A DNA stretch of 10,735 nucleotides from an uncultured Sulfurimonas sp. (GTDB lineage: Bacteria > Campylobacterota > Campylobacteria > Campylobacterales > Sulfurimonadaceae). Both the position numbers and the translations under genes were made by a program. Positions 1-6,170 of the stretch are shown here, in pieces. Within the stretch, counting starts at the first letter, position 1. Every line of letters starts with the position of its first letter. The DNA lies in the NCBI GenBank assembly GCA_937914675.1, contig CALDOC010000516.1, forward strand, positions 1-10,735, in the 5' to 3' direction. The notes beneath the pieces were generated by a model, which was not told the DNA's origin, did no database searches, and was given only the letters and a program-made list of their open reading frames with translations.

Positions 1-1626
1 GGGCTTTTAAAACCGGCGCTTGGTTTGTCTCAAAGCGAAGGCGTTTATTTTGAACAACCCCTATATATCGCTGAACAAAACTGGTGGGATCTTGAATTGA
101 CTCCACAAGTAAGAACAAAAAGAGGAAGCGGAGTATACTCAAAGTTTAGATTTGTAGACTCAAGAACGTCACATGGCGAATTTAAAGTGGGGTATTTTAA
201 AGAACAAGATTCCTACTTCAAAGAGAATAACCTAGCGAATAATTCTCATTATGGGTTTAATTTTAATTATGACAACAATGATTTTATCAATCAATGGTTT
301 CAAACCACTCTTGAAGGTCAATCTGGATTGTACGTAGATTTGAACCATATGAATGACGTTGATTATATAAATTTAGCGTCCAACAACTCAATTAATCAAT
401 CAACGGCGACACAGGTCTTGTCAAGAATCAATATGTTTTACAACACCGATAGTAATTATATTGGCACGTATTTTAAATATTACCAAGATTTAACGATTGC
501 TAGCAATGAAAACACTCTTCAAAAACTACCTACGGTTCAATATCATAATTATTTAAAGACCTTATTGAAAGATCATATCATTTATGACGTAGACATAAAA
601 AGTAATAACATACAGAGACAAATAAATAAAAAAGTTTTACAAACGGATTTGAACGTACCAATTACTCTTCAAACCAATCTGTTTGAAGAGTTTTTAAATT
701 TATCTTACAGCGCAAATCTGTATGGGCAATATTCAAATTTTAGTGGTGAAGAACAAGATATTTTAATAGGAACACAGTACAATAATGGATACATATTAAA
801 AAATTATCACACTTTATCCGCTTCAACCCAACTAACAAAGGCTTTTGAAAAGGTGACTCATGTTGTAAGCGTTGGCGTTAGTTATACAAAAAACGGAGCT
901 GAATCAAAAACGGGTTTTTATGAGGATAACAAAGATTATTGTACGAACATCGATAATAAAGGCGACCCAAATTACAGTACTAGATGTGAATTTTTTAATA
1001 TAAACGACGTTGAAAACGTTACAAAACTTGATTTCATACAGTACTTATACGACGAGTCGGCTAAGCAAATTTTATATCATAGACTCTCTCAAAATATTGC
1101 GTACAATTCAGCAAAAAGTAGGTATGGAGAGCTTGAAAACGAGTTAGAATACTTAATTACTACGTCATTAAGTTATTATAACAATACGTTCTATAATTTT
1201 GATGAAAATAAATTTTCTAAAGCCATTAATAGAATCTCCTACAATGATTATGGATTGAAAATAGATTTGTCCCATCTATATAGAGATTCTTTTATTGATT
1301 CGACGGACGCAACTCCTCGGTACACAAGCTACATGACATCTAGCGCGGAGTATACTTACGATAAGCATTACTCTTTTGGAGCAAATTATAATTATGACAT
1401 TGAGCTTAGGCAAAAGAAAAGTATGGAGTTGGGTTTTTTATATAAAAAGCGTTGTTGGGATTTTGGCGTAAGATACGCAGAAAACAATAGACCCGTACTT
1501 ACTACGATAGGCGAAGCGAAATCAATATACGACAGGTATTTATATCTTACCCTTGTCTTAAAGCCGTTTATGCAATCGAGTACGGATTCTTCCACTTTTT
1601 CATATAAACTTCCAAGTTCGCAATAG
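1..1626 (+). CDS. lptD: LPS-assembly outer-membrane protein LptD, 3' part (5' end outside window)
   Basis: The frame is open from base 1, giving 541 C-terminal residues and a TAG stop at 1624-1626. LptD is the outer-membrane beta-barrel that, with lipoprotein LptE, inserts lipopolysaccharide into the outer leaflet. The first visible residues (SQSEGVYFEQPLYI, then NWWDLELTPQ and RGSGVYSKFRF) match the start of the LptD barrel region after the periplasmic jellyroll, which is therefore missing here. The rest is a run of alternating aromatic/polar strands with Asn/Tyr-rich loops, ending near YLYLTLVLKPF plus a Ser-rich tail. Cysteines in the visible part are codons 314, 329 and 485; the last lies in a near-terminal strand (KKRCWDF) where E. 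coli LptD has an adjacent Cys pair. The TTG at 25 is an internal codon. The phosphoribosyltransferase gene follows after 10 bp, so the two are probably cotranscribed. Confidence 0.9.
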   Translation, partial: GLLKPALGLSQSEGVYFEQPLYIAEQNWWDLELTPQVRTKRGSGVYSKFRFVDSRTSHGEFKVGYFKEQDSYFKENNLANNSHYGFNFNYDNNDFINQWFQTTLEGQSGLYVDLNHMNDVDYINLASNNSINQSTATQVLSRINMFYNTDSNYIGTYFKYYQDLTIASNENTLQKLPTVQYHNYLKTLLKDHIIYDVDIKSNNIQRQINKKVLQTDLNVPITLQTNLFEEFLNLSYSANLYGQYSNFSGEEQDILIGTQYNNGYILKNYHTLSASTQLTKAFEKVTHVVSVGVSYTKNGAESKTGFYEDNKDYCTNIDNKGDPNYSTRCEFFNINDVENVTKLDFIQYLYDESAKQILYHRLSQNIAYNSAKSRYGELENELEYLITTSLSYYNNTFYNFDENKFSKAINRISYNDYGLKIDLSHLYRDSFIDSTDATPRYTSYMTSSAEYTYDKHYSFGANYNYDIELRQKKSMELGFLYKKRCWDFGVRYAENNRPVLTTIGEAKSIYDRYLYLTLVLKPFMQSSTDSSTFSYKLPSSQ

Positions 1627-1631
1627 AGGAG
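1626..1631 (+). promoter_or_regulatory. Ribosome binding site fixing a TTG start
   Basis: GAGGAG begins at the last base of the lptD stop codon and lies 5 nt before the TTG at 1637-1639. No ATG or GTG in that frame has comparable spacing, so this site supports the TTG start of the phosphoribosyltransferase gene. Confidence 0.75.
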
Positions 1632-1636
1632 TCTGA

Positions 1637-2293
1637 TTGAAAACATATAAAAACATACTTAAAAATCGTTTAGACGCCGCAATAAAACTTAGAGACGTTA
1701 TTCCGATGCAAAAGTTAAAAGAAGAATCTTGGAATATTATAGGCGTGTCAAAAGGTGGGTTGGAATTAGGTTTTAACATTAGAGATAGACTTTCGAACAA
1801 GTTGGATTTTATATTTTCAGAAGCTATAATGGCGCCGAACAATTCCGAGTGTGAAGTGGCGAGAGTAAGCGAGAGTGAAGAGATAGTGATAAATGAAGAT
1901 TTAGTCTCTTCATTTGAGATACAATATGACTATATTTATGGAGAAGCTCATCGTAAACATGAAGAAGAGATTCTAACTTGCGTTTACCAGTATAGAAAGG
2001 GCAGACATTTCGCTTCAATGGAAAATAAAGTCGTGTTGTTAGTGGATGAGGGCAGTGAAACAGGTTCTAAATTTATGACGGCGCTGAAAACAATTTTAAG
2101 CATGAAGCCTAAAGCCGTTTACATAGCGGTTGCAGTTTTGCCAACCGACGTGCTTGAGCTTTTAGAGCCTTTTGTTGATGATATATTTTATATTTATGAT
2201 ATTGAGGATTATGTTGAAACTCCACTCTATTATGAAGAGTTAGACGATGTGACAGATGAAAGAATAGAAAAATTACTTGAGGAAGAAAAATGA
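1637..2293 (+). CDS. Phosphoribosyltransferase-family protein (COG1926-like)
   Basis: This 218-residue cytosolic protein has the type I phosphoribosyltransferase fold signature. A hydrophobic strand runs into the PRPP-binding loop VVLLVDEGSETGS (132-144), with the acidic pair D137/E138 and T142/G143. An N-terminal loop, GVSKGG (36-41), sits at the pyrophosphate-binding position, and a middle section (about 57-90, with MAPNNSE and VINEDLV) resembles the COG1926 predicted phosphoribosyltransferases. The substrate base cannot be read from the sequence. The tail (about 190-218) is acidic. Start: TTG with an upstream GAGGAG. The stop overlaps the pnp ATG (ATGA, 2290-2293), so translation of the two is probably coupled, and the gene lies 10 bp after lptD. 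Linking PRPP or nucleotide chemistry with PNPase, which releases nucleoside diphosphates, is suggestive but only inference. Confidence 0.8.
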   Translation: MKTYKNILKNRLDAAIKLRDVIPMQKLKEESWNIIGVSKGGLELGFNIRDRLSNKLDFIFSEAIMAPNNSECEVARVSESEEIVINEDLVSSFEIQYDYIYGEAHRKHEEEILTCVYQYRKGRHFASMENKVVLLVDEGSETGSKFMTALKTILSMKPKAVYIAVAVLPTDVLELLEPFVDDIFYIYDIEDYVETPLYYEELDDVTDERIEKLLEEEK

Positions 2294-4458
2294 AATACGA
2301 CGTAAGTTTAGAGTTGGATAATAGAGAAGAGTCTTACTCTTTTGGAGATGTTGCAAAACAAGCGAATGGCGCCGCATGGTTAAAATCGGGAAAGAGCGTT
2401 ATTTTAGCGACGGTTGTGATTGATGAGACGGAGGTAGTAAAAGATGATTTTTTACCTTTAACGGTTCAGTACATTGAAAAAACATACGCGGCTGGTAAAA
2501 TTCCTGGCGGATTTTTCAAACGTGAAACAAAACCGAGTGATTTTGAAACCTTAACTTCTCGAATAGTCGACCGTTCGCTTCGTCCACTTTTTCCCAAAGG
2601 TTTTGGGCATCCAACTCAGATAACCATTATGGTCTTAAGCGCGGACGATGAGTCGGATTTACAAGTGTTGGCTTTAAACGCGGCGTCAGCCGCGCTTTAC
2701 ACTTCGGATATCGACATCAATACTTCCGTTAGCGCCGTTCGCGCGGCGAAAGTGGATGGAGTTCTTATTCTAAACCCAACTCTTTCTCAACTTCAAAATT
2801 CTATATTGGATTTATATCTTTCAGGAACAAAAAATGACCTTCTCATGATTGAGATGCGTTCGTTTGGTAGCGAAAATATAGAAGTTCAAGATATGATGCT
2901 TGATCCTATGCTCGACCCAACAATGGGCGTAAACGTTGTTAGCTCGCATGTTTCAAACGCAGTGTCTGAAGATGAACTGATAGAAATTTTTGAAAAAACC
3001 GAGGCCTTGCTTTTTGCAAATAACGCTAAATACGAACTTGCGTTTGAATCTTCTAAAAAACCTACGGTCGCTAGTGATTTAAAAGCGCATCTCGTAAATG
3101 ATGAGATGGTTTCATACGTGAGAGACAATCACTTAGAAGATATAAAAAACGCCATGAATCAAATGGCAAAATCGGAACGCTCGACGGCGCTGAGAAGTTT
3201 AAGAAAGAAAATTATCGGACTTCAAGCTGATTGGATAGAGATTGAACTAAAAGACGCGATTGAGATAGTCAAAAAAGAGCAAGTAAGAAGTCAAATACTC
3301 AATGAAAAAGTTCGCGCCGATGGACGCGCTTTAAATGAAGTAAGACCTATCACGATTGATACGAACGTGTTGCCAAGCGCTCACTCTTCGTGTTTGTTTA
3401 CTCGTGGACAGACTCAAGCTCTTGTCGTTCTTACAATGGGTGGGCCTAAAGACGCTCAGATGTTTGAGGCGTTAACGGATACGCAAACGCAAAATGAAAA
3501 TTTTATGGTTCACTACAATTTTCCAGGTTTTTCAGTTGGCGAAGCGACGCCAGTCATGGGAACTAAACGTCGTGAACTAGGTCATGGAAACTTGGCGAAA
3601 CGCGCGCTTGAACCTATCACTAAGCTCGATGGTCAAACAGTGCGTTTAGTATCTGAAATCTTAGAGTCAAACGGTTCTTCTTCCATGGCTACGGTTTGTG
3701 GTGGATATATGGCTCTTAAAGCGGCTGACATTGAGACGAGCGACATAGTCGCTGGAATCGCCATGGGCATGGTTAGCGATGGTGAAAACTACGCGATACT
3801 TTCAGATATTATGGGACTTGAAGATCATGATGGAGACATGGATTTTAAAGTCACGGGAAGTAAAGATGGAATTACAGCCATGCAGATGGACATTAAGCTA
3901 GGCGGGATAAGTCTCAATGTGCTAAAAGAAGCTTTATACCAAGCAAAAGAGGGCAGAAGTCATATTATTGACATTATGCTCGAAGCCGAGAGGAAAATAG
4001 AGTTTAATGATGGAGTATTGCCAAGTACGGATTTCTTTCACATTGATCCTAGTTTTATAGGTGACATTATTGGTCAAGCCGGTAAAACGATTCGTGAAAT
4101 GATAGAAAGATTTGAAGTGGCGATCGATATTGACAAAAAAGATGGAAAAGTAAAAATTACAGGTAAGAATAAAACTGGCGTAGCTGGCGCTCGTAACCAT
4201 ATAGAGGGAATTGTCAACACTCCAAAGTTATCTAAAATAAAATACGAAGTAGGCGACAAATACGAAGGAATTGTAAAGAAAATTGTTGACTTCGGCGCGT
4301 TCATAGAGCTTCCGGATGGAACGGATGGACTGATTCATATTTCAAAAATATCAGACAAAAGAGTGGAAAAAGTGAGCGACGTTGTAAGCGAGGGTGATAA
4401 AATTACAGTAGAAATATTGGAATTTAAAGGAAATAAAATTTCTTTAGGTCGCGCATAA
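2290..4458 (+). CDS. pnp: Polynucleotide phosphorylase (polyribonucleotide nucleotidyltransferase)
   Basis: PNPase degrades RNA 3'->5' by phosphorolysis, releasing nucleoside diphosphates; it acts as a homotrimer and is a core mRNA-decay enzyme. The 722 residues match the family length (E. coli 711). Layout: first RNase PH domain about 1-145, with FFKRETKPSDFETL (75-88) and VDRSLRPLFPKGF (93-105); helical linker about 240-330; second, catalytic RNase PH domain about 340-560; KH domain about 580-645, with GQAGKTIR in the GxxG loop; S1 domain about 653-722, with VDFGAFIELPDGTDG. Catalytic-core motifs are intact: GTKRRELGHGNLAKR (424-438), SNGSSSM (460-466) and EDHDGDMDFK (511-520), whose D512, D518 and K520 correspond to E. 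coli D486, D492 and K494. The ATG overlaps the upstream gene's TGA; the region before it (GAGGAAGAAA) can serve as a ribosome binding site. Confidence 0.97.
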   Translation: MKYDVSLELDNREESYSFGDVAKQANGAAWLKSGKSVILATVVIDETEVVKDDFLPLTVQYIEKTYAAGKIPGGFFKRETKPSDFETLTSRIVDRSLRPLFPKGFGHPTQITIMVLSADDESDLQVLALNAASAALYTSDIDINTSVSAVRAAKVDGVLILNPTLSQLQNSILDLYLSGTKNDLLMIEMRSFGSENIEVQDMMLDPMLDPTMGVNVVSSHVSNAVSEDELIEIFEKTEALLFANNAKYELAFESSKKPTVASDLKAHLVNDEMVSYVRDNHLEDIKNAMNQMAKSERSTALRSLRKKIIGLQADWIEIELKDAIEIVKKEQVRSQILNEKVRADGRALNEVRPITIDTNVLPSAHSSCLFTRGQTQALVVLTMGGPKDAQMFEALTDTQTQNENFMVHYNFPGFSVGEATPVMGTKRRELGHGNLAKRALEPITKLDGQTVRLVSEILESNGSSSMATVCGGYMALKAADIETSDIVAGIAMGMVSDGENYAILSDIMGLEDHDGDMDFKVTGSKDGITAMQMDIKLGGISLNVLKEALYQAKEGRSHIIDIMLEAERKIEFNDGVLPSTDFFHIDPSFIGDIIGQAGKTIREMIERFEVAIDIDKKDGKVKITGKNKTGVAGARNHIEGIVNTPKLSKIKYEVGDKYEGIVKKIVDFGAFIELPDGTDGLIHISKISDKRVEKVSDVVSEGDKITVEILEFKGNKISLGRA

Positions 4459-4494
4459 GAGAATTTTTAGGATATTTTGCATATAATTCGCATA
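4459..4494 (+). promoter_or_regulatory. Probable sigma-70 promoter for atpE
   Basis: A perfect TATAAT lies at 4482-4487, preceded by TTTTGCA and T-rich DNA from 4465. No -35 hexamer is visible 16-18 bp upstream, as is usual for Campylobacterota sigma-70 promoters. The predicted start near 4494 gives a leader of about 100 nt before the atpE ATG. Confidence 0.6.
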
Positions 4495-4505
4495 TCAATT
4501 TTTAG

Positions 4506-4580
4506 TAGGGAAATTTAGGCATTTATGTTTAGATTGCTTCATCCAAAGATGAGGTTACGCTAGCCGAAAGATTTTGTAAT
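4506..4580 (+). promoter_or_regulatory. Candidate structured leader RNA of atpE
   Basis: The leader can fold into a compact element. The clearest part is a hairpin, CTTCATC (4537-4543) / GATGAGG (4548-4554), with a CAAA loop. It is enclosed by pairing of GGC (4518-4520) with GCC (4563-4565) and of AAAT (4511-4514) with ATTT (4571-4574), leaving unpaired purines of GCCGAAAG (4563-4570). The closing 3' strand ends about 12 nt before the atpE ribosome binding site (AAGGA, 4587-4591), so folding could affect translation. I cannot assign it to a known riboswitch class from memory. It could also be simply a stable untranslated region. Confidence 0.35.
4525..4563 (+). other. Possible 12-residue leader peptide (uORF) before atpE
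   Basis: An ATG at 4525 opens a 12-codon frame, MFRLLHPKMRLR, that stops at TAG (4561-4563), with a weak AGG 5 nt upstream (4517-4519). The peptide is basic, with three Arg and three Leu. It coincides with the proposed RNA hairpin, so the two readings compete: either translation disrupts the hairpin or the frame is chance. No coding support is visible beyond start, stop and a weak ribosome site. Confidence 0.2.
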
Positions 4581-4597
4581 AATTTTAAGGATAATAT

Positions 4598-4912
4598 ATG
4601 AAAAAAATTCTTTTTCTTTTAGTGGCGTTTTCTGCCGCTGTATTTGCAAACGAGGGTAACGTTGCTAACGAAACTCTAAAAGCTTACTCTATGATCGCAG
4701 CTGGTCTTGGTCTTGGTCTTGCCGCTCTTGGTGGAGCTATAGGTATGGGTCATACCGCAGCCGCTACAATCGCTGGAACAGCTCGTAATCCGGGTCTAGG
4801 CGCTAAACTTATGACTACAATGTTCATCGCTCTTGCAATGATCGAAGCGCAAGTTATTTACGCTCTAGTAATCGCGTTAATCGCTCTTTACGCTAACCCA
4901 TATTTAGGTTAA
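4598..4912 (+). CDS. atpE: F-type ATP synthase subunit c
   Basis: Subunit c forms the proton-driven membrane rotor ring of F1Fo ATP synthase. The 104 residues comprise a signal-peptide-like start (MKKILFLLVAFSAAVFA, possible cleavage after A17), helix 1 (about 28-60) with the Gly-rich GLGLGLAALGGAIGMG, the polar loop ARNPG (62-66) that contacts the F1 stalk, and helix 2 (about 70-98) with the ion-binding glutamate E83 in MIEAQVIY. The ending YANPYLG is typical. The protein is longer than E. coli c (79 residues) because of the N-terminal extension, which I recall also being present in Helicobacter homologues. Where sodium-type rings carry Gln in helix 1 and Ser-Thr after the Glu, this has Met and Ala-Gln, so a proton ring is more likely. 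Strong AAGGA ribosome site 6 nt before ATG. The gene stands alone, without other atp genes. Confidence 0.95.
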   Translation: MKKILFLLVAFSAAVFANEGNVANETLKAYSMIAAGLGLGLAALGGAIGMGHTAAATIAGTARNPGLGAKLMTTMFIALAMIEAQVIYALVIALIALYANPYLG

Positions 4913-4930
4913 TCAACCTAAATATCCTCA

Positions 4931-4961
4931 GCTAACCTTTATTTCAAGGTTAGCGTTTTTT
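4931..4961 (+). terminator. Rho-independent terminator after atpE
   Basis: A perfect 9-bp stem, GCTAACCTT (4931-4939) / AAGGTTAGC (4946-4954), has a 6-nt loop and is followed by G and six T. It lies 19 nt after the atpE stop and only 10 nt before the tRNA gene. Confidence 0.92.
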
Positions 4962-4971
4962 AACTATAAAC

Positions 4972-5055
4972 GCGACCGTGGTGGAACGGTAGACACGCTA
5001 CCTTGAGGTGGTAGTGCTTTCGGGTGTGGGGGTTCAAATCCCCCCGGTCGCACCA
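4972..5055 (+). tRNA. tRNA-Leu, anticodon GAG
   Basis: The 84-nt cloverleaf is complete. The acceptor stem is GCGACCG (4972-4978) / CGGTCGC (5045-5051), followed by A and an encoded CCA (5053-5055). The anticodon stem is CTACC/GGTAG with loop TTGAGGT, putting anticodon GAG at 5005-5007, which reads CUC and CUU leucine codons. A long variable region (about 5015-5027) fits a class II leucine tRNA. The T arm is GGGGG-TTCAAAT-CCCCC (5028-5044). No separate promoter is evident in the 10 nt after the atpE terminator, so it may depend on readthrough from atpE followed by processing. Confidence 0.97.
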
Positions 5056-5130
5056 TTTATAAATACCTTCTTTTTTGACGCAATCATTTAAAAAAAAACA
5101 TAATTATTAGAATTCAATAAAAAGCAAGAG

Positions 5131-5145
5131 CTTTGCGATATTATT
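5131..5145 (+). promoter_or_regulatory. Probable promoter of the 65-residue protein gene
   Basis: TATTAT at 5139-5144, preceded by CTTTGCGA, resembles the atpE promoter (TTTGC, then an AT-rich -10, then TTCG). No clear -35 is seen. The rest of the 117-bp gap after the tRNA (5056-5172) is plain AT-rich DNA, with only a T-run (5071-5076) and no convincing terminator hairpin. Confidence 0.4.
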
Positions 5146-5172
5146 CGTCAATTATAAATCAAAGGACAAATA

Positions 5173-5370
5173 ATGTTTAAAATAATAGTGGAAAAAGAGT
5201 GTGGCTGTTTTAAAAGAAGCACTTTGGAAAGTTATACGGAAATGGATTCAAAAGACGATGCGCTTGTAAAAAGCATAGAGATGAAAGACGTTATGAATAG
5301 TAATTTTTGCTCAAAACATAAGTTTGCGGTTAAAGAAGTTGACGACACTTTTCTTATCGTGATGGTTTAA
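5173..5370 (+). CDS. Small conserved-looking hypothetical protein with Cys/His pairs
   Basis: A 65-residue soluble protein without signal peptide or membrane segment; I cannot name its family or function. The visible pattern is a beta-strand start (MFKIIVEKE), C10-G-C12, an acidic alpha-helical middle with DDALVKSIEMKDVM (28-41), then C46-S-K-H49 and a C-terminal strand (TFLIVMV). C10, C12, C46 and H49 could make a four-ligand metal site, which is inference. The coding status is supported by an AAAGGA ribosome site 6 nt before the ATG, its own promoter-like sequence, and codon use like its neighbours. It stands alone between tRNA-Leu and a convergent operon that ends 5 bp away. Confidence 0.7.
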   Translation: MFKIIVEKECGCFKRSTLESYTEMDSKDDALVKSIEMKDVMNSNFCSKHKFAVKEVDDTFLIVMV

Positions 5371-5375
5371 CAAAT

Positions 5376-6170
5376 TTACTGCGTATAAAATACATAAGCG
5401 ATGGAAACGCCGCTATAGAGCGCTTGCTTCGTCTCTACTAGCGGTGAATCTTTAAAAACGGCGTTTGTAACGTCGTAGTAAGAGACAAAAGCCCCCGCCC
5501 ACCAAGAATCTTTTTGGTAAGTCATTCCCACTCGATTTTTAAATCCGCTAAAACCTCCGCTGACGTCATAAGCGTTTCTTGAAGAAGTTTCGTACTCTTT
5601 TTTGACTTCATAATAGTAACTATTGTACTCTTGATTCGTAAATACTAATCCCGTTCTAAAAGTCCATTCAAATTCATTGTAGTTAAGCGAGTATCTAAGT
5701 TGAGGATTGGAGACCACTCCTCGGTATTTGATATTTGTAAAGTCTGTAGATAAAACGGCTCTAACGGGAAGTTCAAACTCTAATTTACTCACTCCTTTTT
5801 CAAAAAGATTGTAAACCAATTTTAAGCCAATTTCGGCTGTCAAATCCAAATTGGGCATCCCTTCTCTGACTCCATTGCTTTCACTGTTCGCAGGAAGCGA
5901 ACCACTCACGCTTAAGTCGATTTTTAGTCCATTAACGCCAAGTAATTTCGAGCTAAGGCCATCTTTGTCAATCCGAAAATTCTCTCCTTTGTATCTTATA
6001 TATGGAATGGGAAGAGTTAAAAGTTGCGTGGAACGAGAGCCAATATAGTCGGGATAGTATAAAGACGCCACTCCCACTCCAAGTTTTAGTATATAGTCTT
6101 GGGCTTGCAGAGAAGAGTGAAGCAGTATCACTAGAAAGGCGATTGGTTTTATGTGTTTTTGGAGTCTCAT
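5376..6170 (-). CDS. MipA/OmpV-like outer-membrane protein
   Basis: 264 residues with a signal peptide (about 1-23, cleavage near LQA|Q) followed by an antiparallel barrel pattern. MipA/OmpV features are the start GVGVASLYYPDYIGS (31-45), the turn MPNLDLTAEIGLKL (105-118), and the closing part with SGGFSGFKNRVG (204-215) and a terminal aromatic strand (YSGVSIAYVFY). Family members are outer-membrane proteins; E. coli MipA scaffolds MltA and PBP1B, while others respond to osmotic or antibiotic stress. The role here is unknown. It is the last gene of a three-gene operon: its ATG shares one base with the stop of the radical-SAM gene (TAATG, 6168-6172) and no good ribosome site precedes it, so translation is probably coupled. 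No clear terminator follows in the 5 bp before the convergent gene's stop. Confidence 0.8.
   Translation of the reverse strand: MRLQKHIKPIAFLVILLHSSLQAQDYILKLGVGVASLYYPDYIGSRSTQLLTLPIPYIRYKGENFRIDKDGLSSKLLGVNGLKIDLSVSGSLPANSESNGVREGMPNLDLTAEIGLKLVYNLFEKGVSKLEFELPVRAVLSTDFTNIKYRGVVSNPQLRYSLNYNEFEWTFRTGLVFTNQEYNSYYYEVKKEYETSSRNAYDVSGGFSGFKNRVGMTYQKDSWWAGAFVSYYDVTNAVFKDSPLVETKQALYSGVSIAYVFYTQ

Noticed and set aside
25..27. TTG as the start of the first gene
   Set aside because: The frame is open to base 1 with LptD-like residues, no ribosome site precedes the TTG, and LptD should have a long N-terminal domain.
4965..4970. TATAAA just before tRNA-Leu as its promoter
   Set aside because: A -10 at this position would start transcription inside the tRNA, so it cannot produce the complete gene.
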